Assembly: GCA_905212345.1 (NCBI GenBank)
Contig: CAJMEC010000003.1
Span: 1 to 64,000 of the forward strand
Reading direction: 5' to 3'
Length of the DNA stretch: 64,000 nt
From: an uncultured Sutterella sp.
Lineage (GTDB): Bacteria > Pseudomonadota > Gammaproteobacteria > Burkholderiales > Burkholderiaceae_F
Part shown: one piece after another, positions 19,274 to 27,773 of the stretch
Position numbering within the stretch: the stretch's first letter is position 1
Layout: each line of letters starts with the position of its first letter
Notes under the pieces: model-generated
What the model saw: the letters and a program-made list of their open reading frames with translations, nothing else
The model's database searches: none
What the model was told of the DNA's origin: nothing
Made by a program: the position numbers and the translations under genes

Positions 19274-20059
19274 CTAAACCCCGTATTTTTCATCCAAAGC
19301 CTTTAATTCACCTCTGAGATCCATTAAGTTCCACAGATAGTTCATCACACGTGTGTAGTCGGGATCGTCTGTCGGCATCCAAAAGCCCATGTAGTTAACA
19401 GGAGTAAGCGGTTTATCCAAGAACTGAGCGTGCAGTTGCGGATATTTCTTGGCGTAGAGTTTAGCTTCCGCATTTTCAGTGATCATGACGTCACCCTTGC
19501 CTTCGGCAATTAACTGAGGGATCTCGTAATTTTTTTCGTGTGTCAGGATCTTAGCTTTGGTTAAATTTTGCAAGACAAACTGTTCATTGGTGCCGCCCGG
19601 ATTTTTAATAACCGTTACACTCGGACTATTGAGTTTTTCCAAAGATGTTAGTTTGTTTTTATTTTTCTTATTAATCAAAGCAACTTTACCAAAGGGAGCG
19701 TAGGCAGGTAAGAAATCACCGGTCACTACGCGAGCTGGAGAGCGGGTAATGCCGCCTACAGCCACGTCAAACTTATTAGCGGCCATATCTTTTGCTAAGT
19801 TCGACCAGCTGGAGTGCACAAATTCAACCTTCCAACCGTACACATCGGCCATTTTTTGAACAAGTTCAATATCGTGTCCGACAAACTTCCCGTCCTCTTT
19901 CATCGAAAACGGACGGTAATCACCGGGCGTGCCGACGCGAAGGACTTTCTTTTCCATAATGTTATCCAAACGCTCGCCGGCAAAAGAAGGAGAAACGGCG
20001 CCGAGAGCTAAAGCGCTCAAAAGGGACATAGTTAGGAGAGAACGGGAAAGATTTTTCAT
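19274..20059 (-). CDS. Periplasmic solute-binding-fold protein, PheC (cyclohexadienyl dehydratase)-like
   Basis: The protein has 261 residues with a signal peptide ending 'VSPSFA' (about 27) and the type 2 periplasmic binding fold. Several stretches resemble periplasmic cyclohexadienyl (arogenate/prephenate) dehydratase: 'VLRVGTPGDYRPFS', 'SSWSNLAKDMAANKFDVA', and 'NPGGTNEQFVLQNLTKAKIL'. A tryptophan (about 85) and the glutamate of 'TENAEAK' (about 198) correspond to residues important in that enzyme. An amino-acid-binding protein of an ABC importer is the alternative, but no permease or ATPase is adjacent. It is a single gene with its own terminator on the right of the secF convergence. Confidence 0.72.
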   Translation of the reverse strand: MKNLSRSLLTMSLLSALALGAVSPSFAGERLDNIMEKKVLRVGTPGDYRPFSMKEDGKFVGHDIELVQKMADVYGWKVEFVHSSWSNLAKDMAANKFDVAVGGITRSPARVVTGDFLPAYAPFGKVALINKKNKNKLTSLEKLNSPSVTVIKNPGGTNEQFVLQNLTKAKILTHEKNYEIPQLIAEGKGDVMITENAEAKLYAKKYPQLHAQFLDKPLTPVNYMGFWMPTDDPDYTRVMNYLWNLMDLRGELKALDEKYGV

Positions 20060-20191
20060 AGTTATCCTTTTTTTTGATGTTGGAATAACTTTTATTTTAT
20101 GAGCTGGCGTTTCACAAATAGTTTCTTTTTTTATATCTATAAGGGGGCGGGCTTAAGGGATTTCCCGTGTTAATAGGTATAAGTTATTAAC

Positions 20192-20217
20192 AAAAAAGGC
20201 TTGCCGTAGCAAGCCTG
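20192..20217 (-). terminator. Terminator of the DUF2868-DUF3482 unit
   Basis: On the minus strand AGGCTTGC/GCAAGCCT has a TACG loop and is followed by TTTTTT. Confidence 0.85.
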
Positions 20218-20236
20218 ATTGAGTGAGAAAAACTTA

Positions 20237-21688
20237 TTAAGGCGCTTTTTTATATAGGTCGTAAAGCACCCCTCGGATGACGGCATCTGTAGTCTGCTTA
20301 CTCAACGATTCGATTGCATCGGGATCAGTTAATGGGGTTGTGTCGTATTCTTTCGGCAGTTTTTTCATTTCTGCAATAACAACATCTTTCCAGAAAGCCG
20401 GAGCTTCGCTTTCTTCCCAGTATCCGCGTCCACGGCCAAAATGAGCAACGGCTAAGTAAAGCAAAACAGCTTCCAATAAAAAGTTTTGGAGAGCGATTTT
20501 GCTCCAAGATACTCGAGTGCCATGAACGCCCTTTACTTGGTTGTAGGCTAGAGCGGCACCGGCACCGCCAATAGCGCCGATAACCGTACCGAGAAGCGTT
20601 CCAAGGCCTGCGCTTAATCCGCCTGTTCCGATATCAGCAGCCAGACCGGTTGCGGCTCCTGCGCCGACGGCGCCGACGATGGCAGCTCCCTTAGGATTGG
20701 CTGCCGTATTAATGGTCCAGTCTGTTTTCAGACGACGAAGAATTTCCCGCTTAACGCCGGATCCTTCCAGTTGATGGGCATCAATTAAACGCTGAGTCAA
20801 CGCGCAAAGGCAATCAGCAGCTCGCGCTGCCAAAGCATTTTTAGCATCTTCAATCGGTCCGCTTTGCAGTTTCACAACCCCTAAGCGTCTACCCCAATCT
20901 TTAACTTGTTCTGTAAGCGAGTAGTTGGACAATTCCTCATGATCCACGGCCAACTGAGTCATGTAATCGGCAATCGCTTCAATAGATGTCGAGTAAACAG
21001 CACGTCTTTGTCTGCTCCAAGCCTCGCGTAACGCTTCAAATGTCACTTTTTGTTCATCGGATAAGACGTTTGCGATAGCATCAAAAAGAGCAAATTCCTG
21101 AACCCAACAACGGGCAAAGGCATCCATTGGCAGTACATTTTTTACGAGCGGATACTGCCCCATGTAATCCTGCCAACGCTTGAGTTCAGCCTCTTCAACA
21201 TCTTGCTCACGGGGCTTGCCCATTTGATTAAGTAGCACAATGACTGGCTTTCCGATCCAAGAGAGAATTTGCATTTCGGCCGCGATATAGGAGCAGGCTT
21301 GCGGGGATTCGCTGGCGTTGACCAAATAAAGAACCACACTGCTCGTATCTCTGACATGTTTTAAGGCGCGTTGATTGAGCCAAAGTGCCTTATTAGACAT
21401 GCGATCCCAAACTTCGGACATGAACCAACCGATCGGGTTGGCTCTGCCTTCTAACCGCTTGGCTAAACGGACACTATCACCGAACCCCGGGGTATCCCAC
21501 AAGACCAATTCTGAACAACCGTCACTGGCTCTGATCAAAACATAATCGTCGTTGGTTTCAGTTACGTGAGGGCGATCGGCCACTTCGCCGATATCTCTTC
21601 CCAGTAGAGTTCGCGCGAGAGTCGTTTTACCGATATTGGTGTGAGATACCAGGCTCAAATTGATACGCATGAGTTGTTGATCAGACAT
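20237..21688 (-). CDS. GTPase with DUF3482-type C-terminal region
   Basis: The protein has 483 residues. The N-terminal P-loop GTPase has G1 'SHTNIGKTT' (about 15-23), G3 'DTPGFG' and a G4-like 'NQMG'. The first G1 position is serine where GxxxxGK[ST] expects glycine. The C-terminal half is helical, with a glycine/alanine-rich hydrophobic stretch (about 335-382) that probably enters the membrane. This matches the DUF3482 proteins found next to DUF2868 proteins. No cellular role is established. The start is 9 bases after the DUF2868 stop, so they form a two-gene operon. Confidence 0.8.
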   Translation of the reverse strand: MSDQQLMRINLSLVSHTNIGKTTLARTLLGRDIGEVADRPHVTETNDDYVLIRASDGCSELVLWDTPGFGDSVRLAKRLEGRANPIGWFMSEVWDRMSNKALWLNQRALKHVRDTSSVVLYLVNASESPQACSYIAAEMQILSWIGKPVIVLLNQMGKPREQDVEEAELKRWQDYMGQYPLVKNVLPMDAFARCWVQEFALFDAIANVLSDEQKVTFEALREAWSRQRRAVYSTSIEAIADYMTQLAVDHEELSNYSLTEQVKDWGRRLGVVKLQSGPIEDAKNALAARAADCLCALTQRLIDAHQLEGSGVKREILRRLKTDWTINTAANPKGAAIVGAVGAGAATGLAADIGTGGLSAGLGTLLGTVIGAIGGAGAALAYNQVKGVHGTRVSWSKIALQNFLLEAVLLYLAVAHFGRGRGYWEESEAPAFWKDVVIAEMKKLPKEYDTTPLTDPDAIESLSKQTTDAVIRGVLYDLYKKAP

Positions 21689-21697
21689 AGTTCAGTC

Positions 21698-23149
21698 CTA
21701 GTGGGCTTGCTGGGTTGCAAGTTTTAATTCGTCACAAGTTTGTTGATCGGGACGGATCCCGCAGTGATAAAAAACTACAGGCAAGCCAAGGCTTTCAGAA
21801 AAATTCTTCCACAATTCCTTGCGTGTATCGATCCGATCAGCAAAATCACCGAAACGTGCCATGTACGAGGACATGTCAACGAGAATAACCAATGGAGTGC
21901 TTCCCAATTTGGCTTTGATTTGTTCAAGTGCAACACCCTGGACCTCATTTTCCGGTGTTGTTGTCGCGTTCATCAGAACCCAAACTTGTTGGGATTGACT
22001 GTGAGCATCAAGCGTCAAGGGCATTTCGTCAATATCTTGATTCCAGTGATGGGTCTTTACCTCAGACAGATTAAAGCCAAGTTCCTCAGCGAAGCGATAG
22101 ATACTTTCGATATTTTGAGGATTATCACTGCGGTCAGAGACTAGTAAGTCCAAAGTCATCGCTTCAGAACGCCACGTTCGCAGGATATCAGCGTAGTAAC
22201 GCTCAGAAAGATCTAACGGGAAATTCTTTCGCAGCGCGTTAATTTGCAGCGTGTGTTTGAGTGCTAAAAGTAAGCGTGGAGCCACCACAAAAACCGCCAG
22301 CATAAAAATCATTCGTATTAGCCACAGACCGGCCGAAACATCTACGGCATTGACTGATAGGCGATCGAAGCGCATATTGGCAACATCAAGAATGTTGGGC
22401 ATAGGGCCTAAAAAATTCGTGAAGATGCCGTATGTCAGGGCAATGATTTGGTAAACAATATCCGGGCTATTGGCAAACCACGTGCTTTCCCAACCGACCG
22501 TGTAGGCAGTGCCAACCCCTCGAAGCAAAACGCTACAGATCATTCCAAGAACAAAAAAGAGCGCGGCCAGGTGAAAAGCCCGTGCGGCGTAATGCATGAC
22601 AAGGGGCTGCAGCAAGGTCGTAATCGATTTTGTCAAACGGACCTGCCTAATTGTCAGAGCCTTTTCCAAAATGCCCAGAGCTGATCTTAAGCCAAGAAAA
22701 TCTCTTGAAGTTTTATGACGAATGCTGGAGATCAAGAGCATGACATAGACGAGAATGTTCCAGAGCAGTACACCAAAAAAGGGCAGTGAGAGAAGGTTAA
22801 TTCTGGAACTTTCAGACGCGAATTGGTCGGTTAACAGCCCCAAGATAAACGCAATACCTACGAGAGCGGCATTAATCCATACTGGTGGAGTAAATCGTAA
22901 TGAGGTGGGTTTTACGGCCGGATTTTTGGCCACAATCATTTTTTCAACAATGCGAGCCCTGGCGAGGAGAAAAGAAGCTGCACTCGCATCTTCTCCTACG
23001 GCAAGCGCAGCTTGCCGTGTGGCTCTGTTGGCGTCACTGCTTTCCCAATTTAAAGTCGGTGTTTGTTCAAGCAATTTTGCTTCAGTAATGACTTCAGCAT
23101 CTCTGAGGGAAAAACGCCCTTGTTCAATGTTTTTGTATGCCTCGCTCAT
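21698..23149 (-). CDS. DUF2868 family membrane protein
   Basis: The protein has 483 residues: a soluble N-terminal region with 'RARIVEKMI', four or more membrane helices (about 110-145, 185-210 and 265-310), and a C-terminal soluble domain with alternating hydrophobic strands ('VWVLMNATTTPENEV', 'TPLVILVDMSSYMAR'). The protein matches DUF2868, whose function is unknown. It lies upstream of and adjacent to the DUF3482 GTPase, a conserved pairing that suggests a membrane protein regulated by, or regulating, a GTPase. Confidence 0.8.
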   Translation of the reverse strand: MSEAYKNIEQGRFSLRDAEVITEAKLLEQTPTLNWESSDANRATRQAALAVGEDASAASFLLARARIVEKMIVAKNPAVKPTSLRFTPPVWINAALVGIAFILGLLTDQFASESSRINLLSLPFFGVLLWNILVYVMLLISSIRHKTSRDFLGLRSALGILEKALTIRQVRLTKSITTLLQPLVMHYAARAFHLAALFFVLGMICSVLLRGVGTAYTVGWESTWFANSPDIVYQIIALTYGIFTNFLGPMPNILDVANMRFDRLSVNAVDVSAGLWLIRMIFMLAVFVVAPRLLLALKHTLQINALRKNFPLDLSERYYADILRTWRSEAMTLDLLVSDRSDNPQNIESIYRFAEELGFNLSEVKTHHWNQDIDEMPLTLDAHSQSQQVWVLMNATTTPENEVQGVALEQIKAKLGSTPLVILVDMSSYMARFGDFADRIDTRKELWKNFSESLGLPVVFYHCGIRPDQQTCDELKLATQQAH

Positions 23150-23229
23150 GAATATTTATCCGCAGGTTAACTCTGTGTATTCTAATGGTTCGTGTCAGAT
23201 AAAACGTACAGAAAATCAGTTAATTTAGT

Positions 23230-23871
23230 TTAATTGGAAAAACGTTTCCATAATTCAGACAGTTCACGAGCGCTAGCAAGAGGATCGTTTTGTCCGCAAA
23301 TGGCTGAGACAACGGCAACCCCTTGAACGCCGGTTGCAGCAATTTCAGCAATATGATGGCTTTTGATGCCTCCAATAGCAACGGCAGGAACCGGGCACAA
23401 TTTCATTAATTTTGCTAAACCGTCAATTCCAGTGGCCGCTTCGGCATCTGGTTTGGTTGTCGTTGAGAATACGGGTCCAACACCGACATAATCCACAACG
23501 TTCGGATCAATGGCCAACATTTGTTGCTCATTATTGATGGAAAGACCGACAATTTTTTCCGAACCAAGAAATTTCCGAACAATATGAACAGGTAAATCTT
23601 TTTGGCCAACGTGGACACCATCGGCGTTGCAAGCCAAAGCAATGTCAAGATCGTCATCAATAATAAGCGGCACCTGATAGGCATGAAGGACATCTTTTAG
23701 AGCTAAAGCACATTCGTAACGATGGCGCTTTTTCCATTGAGGCGCTCGAAGCTGAACGATGGTGGCTCCGCCTTCGATGGCCAGTTCAGCGGTTTTTACC
23801 ATTCCTACTTTTTCTGTCAGCACAGGATCGAGAACCAGGTAGACAGAATAATCACAGTTTTTCTTTAACAT
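23230..23871 (-). CDS. thiE: Thiamine-phosphate synthase
   Basis: Joins HMP-pyrophosphate and thiazole phosphate to thiamine phosphate. The 213 residues form a TIM barrel. Family stretches are 'GATIVQLRAP', 'LIIDDDLDIALACNADGVHVGQ', 'DYVGVGPVFSTTTKPDA' and 'VAIGGI'. It lies 11 bases after thiM in the same operon. No thiC, thiG or thiD is nearby, so the locus by itself supports salvage rather than full synthesis. Confidence 0.94.
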   Translation of the reverse strand: MLKKNCDYSVYLVLDPVLTEKVGMVKTAELAIEGGATIVQLRAPQWKKRHRYECALALKDVLHAYQVPLIIDDDLDIALACNADGVHVGQKDLPVHIVRKFLGSEKIVGLSINNEQQMLAIDPNVVDYVGVGPVFSTTTKPDAEAATGIDGLAKLMKLCPVPAVAIGGIKSHHIAEIAATGVQGVAVVSAICGQNDPLASARELSELWKRFSN

Positions 23872-23882
23872 GAGGGCTGTTT

Positions 23883-24671
23883 TTAAAAGTGTTTTTGCGC
23901 GATTGAATAAAGGGCGTCAAGATAGGCGGGATGAAAACTGCCTGGTCCTTGGCATTGGGCGGCCGCGGTTTCTGAGGCCCGTTTAGCCATGGCGAGTGCG
24001 GCGGCTGTTGCCATTAGAAAATTGTCGCTTTTGGCACAAAATGCCGCTACCAGAGCTGACAGCGAGCACCCGGTGCCGACCACGAGAGTGCTCATGATAT
24101 CGCCGCCGGTAATGCTGAAAACCTTTCGTCCGTCAGTGACAAAATCGGTTTCTCCCGTAACCGCAACAATGGTTTTGTATTTCAAGGCGAGCTGTTTGGC
24201 GCCTTCAACAGCTTGACGGCTGTCGTCTTTGCTATCGACACCGTGTCCGCCGGCTCCTAGACCAGCCAAATTTAGGATTTCACTGGCATTGCCCCGCACA
24301 ACCGTTGGCCCAAGACTTAAAAAATGAGCAATTTTTTCATCCCGCCATGGTAAAAGGCCGGAAGCAACAGGGTCGAGCACCCAAGGCTTGTTACAGCTCT
24401 TGGCCGCTTCAATAGCTAGTGTCATGGCAAGATTTCGTGAATCAGTCAACGTTCCCACATTGATGAGCAAACAGTCAGCGATGGCGGAAAAATCAGCACT
24501 TTCATGTTCATCGATAATCATAGCGGGAGAGGCTCCGGCCGCTAACAGTACATCGGCAGTGATTTCTTGAACAACGTCATTGGTCATGCAGTGCACTAGC
24601 GGGTGAGTATGTACTAAGTGCGAGCAGTACTGGTCAAAATCGCTTTTATCAAACGGTTCAATCGTAGACAT
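23883..24671 (-). CDS. thiM: Hydroxyethylthiazole kinase
   Basis: Phosphorylates salvaged 5-(2-hydroxyethyl)-4-methylthiazole. The 262 residues match the family. 'HCMTNDVVQEITADVLLAAGASPAM' is split by function: 'HCMTN' near residue 27 begins the substrate region. 'RGNASEILNLAG' and 'VVGTGCSLSALVAAF' (anion hole and catalytic cysteine) are clear. It is the first gene of thiM-thiE and is divergent from lgt across about 90 bp. I saw no TPP riboswitch in that space, which is too short for one. Confidence 0.94.
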   Translation of the reverse strand: MSTIEPFDKSDFDQYCSHLVHTHPLVHCMTNDVVQEITADVLLAAGASPAMIIDEHESADFSAIADCLLINVGTLTDSRNLAMTLAIEAAKSCNKPWVLDPVASGLLPWRDEKIAHFLSLGPTVVRGNASEILNLAGLGAGGHGVDSKDDSRQAVEGAKQLALKYKTIVAVTGETDFVTDGRKVFSITGGDIMSTLVVGTGCSLSALVAAFCAKSDNFLMATAAALAMAKRASETAAAQCQGPGSFHPAYLDALYSIAQKHF

Positions 24672-24764
24672 GATAAAACTCTAAAATTTAAACGCTTTGA
24701 CGATACCACAAGAGAGTCGGGTCGGTACAATGCAAGCGAAAGAAATTTGAAACAAAAAACACAT

Positions 24765-25559
24765 ATGCTCGTTCATCCTCAATTTGATCCCATCGCTTTT
24801 TCTGTTGGCCCAGTCTCGGTCCACTGGTACGGCTTAATGTACTTAGTCGGCTTTGCTCTTTTCTGGTGGCTTGGAACCTATCGGGCTAAAAAGGACTCAT
24901 GGCGTCAAATGGATGCTGAAAAAGTTGAAGATTTATTATTTTTTGGCGTTCTGGGTGTGATTGTCGGTGGTCGATTGGGGTATTGCTTGTTTTACCAGCC
25001 GGATTTTTATTTAACGTACCCGTCTCAAATTATTCGAATTTGGGACGGCGGCATGAGCGCTCATGGCGGAATACTTGGTGTGATTATCGCCATGTTTTAT
25101 TTTGCTAGAACAAGATCAAGTAATTTCTTTACTTTGGCGGATTTTGTTGTGCCGCTTGTGCCGTTAGGCTTATTCTTTGGAAGAATAGGCAATTTCATCA
25201 ATGGTGAATTGTGGGGACGCGTTTGCTCGCCGAAGTTTATGTTGGCAATGATTTTTCCACAAGCTGCAGACGGGTTACCCAGGCACCCCTCTCAGCTCTA
25301 CGAAGCGGCATTAGAAGGTCTGTTGCTTTTTGTTGTTTTATGGATTTATTCAAACCGTCCAAGATCACGTGGCAAGGTGGCAGCTCTTTTTTGTCTCGGA
25401 TACGGGATTTGCCGATTTGTTGTTGAGTTCTTCAGGGAACCAGACTCATTTCTGGGACTTCAAGCATTAGGGCTAAGTCAAGGACAATGGCTCTCCTTGC
25501 CCCTGATCGTAATAGGTGCCCTAGTTTGGGGGTGGTCGCAAAAGTCCAATAAGCCTTAA
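24765..25559 (+). CDS. lgt: Phosphatidylglycerol:prolipoprotein diacylglyceryl transferase
   Basis: Inner-membrane enzyme that adds diacylglycerol to the lipobox cysteine of prolipoproteins. I chose ATG 24765 because the protein then begins 'MLVHPQFDPIAFSVGPVSVHWYG', the normal Lgt N-terminus. The frame upstream to 24618 overlaps thiM. The 264 residues contain 'HGGILGVI' (about 101-108) and the signature 'GRIGNFINGELWGR' (about 137-150), plus seven membrane helices. It is convergent with queH, and the stops overlap by 4 bases. Confidence 0.95.
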   Translation: MLVHPQFDPIAFSVGPVSVHWYGLMYLVGFALFWWLGTYRAKKDSWRQMDAEKVEDLLFFGVLGVIVGGRLGYCLFYQPDFYLTYPSQIIRIWDGGMSAHGGILGVIIAMFYFARTRSSNFFTLADFVVPLVPLGLFFGRIGNFINGELWGRVCSPKFMLAMIFPQAADGLPRHPSQLYEAALEGLLLFVVLWIYSNRPRSRGKVAALFCLGYGICRFVVEFFREPDSFLGLQALGLSQGQWLSLPLIVIGALVWGWSQKSNKP

Positions 25560-26149
25560 ATCTCGAGAGGTTTTTCCTGTTTTAAGATGAATTCGCAGGA
25601 TTCAGGTGGGAGCCGCTTCATTGAGAACTCGCACCCGCAATAGAGCTGGTTGTAAAAACCGTTTAACTTAAGCAGTTCGCCCCGACGTTGTTGCAATCCG
25701 CCTTTGCGCCAGTTTTTATTCCAAAATCGTGTCCCGGGATAAAGTTTTTCGGCCGCTTGTCCGGCTCGGTTAATTTGTTCGAGATCCTTCCAGCGGCTGG
25801 AAGCAAGCGTAGTTGTAAAAAGTCCTATTTTTTCCTCGCTGGCAACCCTGGCGGTTTCTCGTAGACGACAGTTGAAGCAAACCTGACAACGTTTGCCTCT
25901 TTCAGGTTCCATTTCCAGCCCTTTTATTTCTAGCCTCCACTTGGCATGATCGTAGTCGCCGTCAATCACCCGTAAACCTAACGCTTGCGCGTAGCGTTTG
26001 AGTTCGTTTTTGCGGATGATGTATTCAGAATCGGGAAAAATATTGGGGTTAAAGTAAAACAGCGTTGGTTTATAGTCATTTTGCATCAGCCATTCCAAGA
26101 TCGCTGATGAGCATGGGGCGCAACAACAGTGCAGTAATACGTCAGTCAT
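25556..26149 (-). CDS. queH: Epoxyqueuosine reductase QueH
   Basis: Catalyses the last queuosine step, reducing epoxyqueuosine in tRNA. This is the QueH (DUF208) type, not the cobalamin-dependent QueG. The 197 residues have 'HCCCAPC' (7-13), 'FNPNIFPDSEY', 'KRCQVCFNCRL' (about 87-97), and 'YCGCEFS' near the end, the cysteine pattern of the QueH iron-sulfur and metal centre. With queF, queA and tgt it makes four queuosine steps in this window. It stands alone on its strand. Confidence 0.93.
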   Translation of the reverse strand: MTDVLLHCCCAPCSSAILEWLMQNDYKPTLFYFNPNIFPDSEYIIRKNELKRYAQALGLRVIDGDYDHAKWRLEIKGLEMEPERGKRCQVCFNCRLRETARVASEEKIGLFTTTLASSRWKDLEQINRAGQAAEKLYPGTRFWNKNWRKGGLQQRRGELLKLNGFYNQLYCGCEFSMKRLPPESCEFILKQEKPLEI

Positions 26150-26217
26150 AAAATCAGATTGTTACGGTTTCTTTGCGGCAATTGTATACTGCACGGATTG
26201 GTTGAGGATATTTTCAT

Positions 26218-26910
26218 ATGACAACTATTTCGGAAAATATTGCCGGCGTTAAAAAGCACATTCAAGCGGCCTCCAACGGTCGTGAGGTGAAACTGTTAGC
26301 TGTCAGTAAAACGTTTCCTGTTGAATCGATTGCGGAAGCCGTTCGAGCCGGTCAGCGATGTTTTGGGGAAAACTATGCGCAAGAAGGCGTGGCTAAAGTT
26401 GAGTTTTTCAAACAAAACTACCCGGACATTGAGCTTGAGTGGCATTTTATAGGTCCCCTTCAAGCCAATAAGACTCGTTTGGTAGCCGAACATTTTCAGT
26501 GGATAGAAAGTCTCTGTCGCCTGAAAATTGCTCAAAGGCTCAATGATCAGCGCCCCACTTACATGCCGGCGATCAACGCTCTTGTCGAAATTAATATTGA
26601 TGATGAAGACAGTAAAAGCGGGATTGCCCCCGAAGCGCTCATGGATTTTTTAGCTTCAGTGTCGCTATTGCCCAACATTCAAGTGCGAGGCTTAATGTGT
26701 ATTCCGAAGGCCGATGCCGACGAGATGGAAAAAAGGCAAACCTTTGCGAAAATGAAAAGAATTTTTGACGACTGTCGAGCTAAAGGGTATGCATTTGACA
26801 CTTTATCAATGGGAATGAGCGCAGACTACGAAGTCGCTATTGAAGAAGGCAGCACATTGGTTCGAGTGGGCTCGGCCATTTTCGGAGCCAGGAATTATTC
26901 TAAAAATTAG
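26218..26910 (+). CDS. PLP homeostasis protein, YggS/PROSC family
   Basis: Pyridoxal-phosphate-binding TIM-barrel protein that buffers PLP; it has no known catalytic activity. The 230 residues match. The PLP lysine is in 'LLAVSKTFP' (about 26-34), followed by 'CFGENYAQEG', 'WHFIGPLQANK' and 'LSMGMSADYEVAIEEGSTLVR' (split; the phosphate-binding part is 'MGMSADYE'). It is 9 bases before proC, the common bacterial yggS-proC pairing. Confidence 0.94.
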   Translation: MTTISENIAGVKKHIQAASNGREVKLLAVSKTFPVESIAEAVRAGQRCFGENYAQEGVAKVEFFKQNYPDIELEWHFIGPLQANKTRLVAEHFQWIESLCRLKIAQRLNDQRPTYMPAINALVEINIDDEDSKSGIAPEALMDFLASVSLLPNIQVRGLMCIPKADADEMEKRQTFAKMKRIFDDCRAKGYAFDTLSMGMSADYEVAIEEGSTLVRVGSAIFGARNYSKN

Positions 26911-26919
26911 GAGGATGTC

Positions 26920-27735
26920 ATGAAAAAAAGAATCGCTATGATTGGTGGCGGAAATATGGCCGGTGCCTTGGTGGCAGGACTGGTGGCCACGGGGTATCCG
27001 ACCGATTTGATTGACGTTATGGATCGTAACCAGGCTAAGTGTGATCGATTGCAAAAAGACTACGGCGTCAATACATACCTAAAAGCCGGCGAGTGGCTGA
27101 AGTCGGCTGAAGTTGTTGTTTTAGCCGTCAAACCCCAAGGCCTTTCCCAAACGATTTCACAGTGCAAAGAATTTTTTGGTGAAGGCGTGCTTTATATCTC
27201 CATCGCGGCAGGTATTCGTGTCAATGACATCGCCAGGTGGTTGGGCAGTTTTAATCTTGTTCGCGCCATGCCGAATACGCCTGCATTGGTCAAAGCTGGT
27301 GTTGTTGGTCTGTATGTACCCGATGCTGCGCTTTCCCAAAAAGAAACCGCTCAAAGCATTCTTTGCGCGATGGGTGAAATTATTACTGTACAGAGCGAAG
27401 AGCAATTGGATTTGCTGTCAACGGTTTCTGGTTCCGGTCCTGCTTACGTGTTTCGCTTTATAGAGGCAATGGAAGCGGCTGCGATCAAGCGTGGCTTTGA
27501 TCCCGTTAAAGCTCGCGAAATGGCAAGCCTTACGGTTTTGGGGGCGGCCAAGTTGGCAATTGCCAGTAACGATTCGCCATCCCAGCTTCGGATAAATGTC
27601 ACCAGTAAGGGTGGAACAACCGCAGAGGCATTGAGAGTTATGGATGAGCACCAATTCATGGAAATGATGGATGAAGCCATCCAGGCTGCCTACGACAGAA
27701 GCCAAGTCCTGGCTGATGAATTAGGAAAGTCATAA
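26920..27735 (+). CDS. proC: Pyrroline-5-carboxylate reductase
   Basis: Last step of proline synthesis, reducing P5C with NAD(P)H. The 271 residues match the family. The Rossmann motif 'IGGGNMAGALVAGL' lies at residues 8-21. 'RAMPNTPALVKAGV' and 'VSGSGPAYVFRFIEAM' follow, and 'SKGGTTAEAL' near the end is the family signature. AGGAGG lies 6 bases before the ATG. It is co-transcribed with the PLP-binding protein and closed by a terminator. Confidence 0.96.
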   Translation: MKKRIAMIGGGNMAGALVAGLVATGYPTDLIDVMDRNQAKCDRLQKDYGVNTYLKAGEWLKSAEVVVLAVKPQGLSQTISQCKEFFGEGVLYISIAAGIRVNDIARWLGSFNLVRAMPNTPALVKAGVVGLYVPDAALSQKETAQSILCAMGEIITVQSEEQLDLLSTVSGSGPAYVFRFIEAMEAAAIKRGFDPVKAREMASLTVLGAAKLAIASNDSPSQLRINVTSKGGTTAEALRVMDEHQFMEMMDEAIQAAYDRSQVLADELGKS

Positions 27736-27738
27736 CAA

Positions 27739-27773
27739 AATGGCGGGCAACAATGCCCGCCATTGAGTTTTAT
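27739..27773. terminator. Terminator between proC and oxyR
   Basis: AATGGCGGGCA/TGCCCGCCATT has an ACAA loop and is followed by GAGTTTTATTT. It lies between convergent genes. Confidence 0.8.

Noticed and set aside
24672..24764. TPP riboswitch before thiM
   Set aside because: The divergent gap is too short and lacks the CTGAGA and GG-ACC THI-box words.
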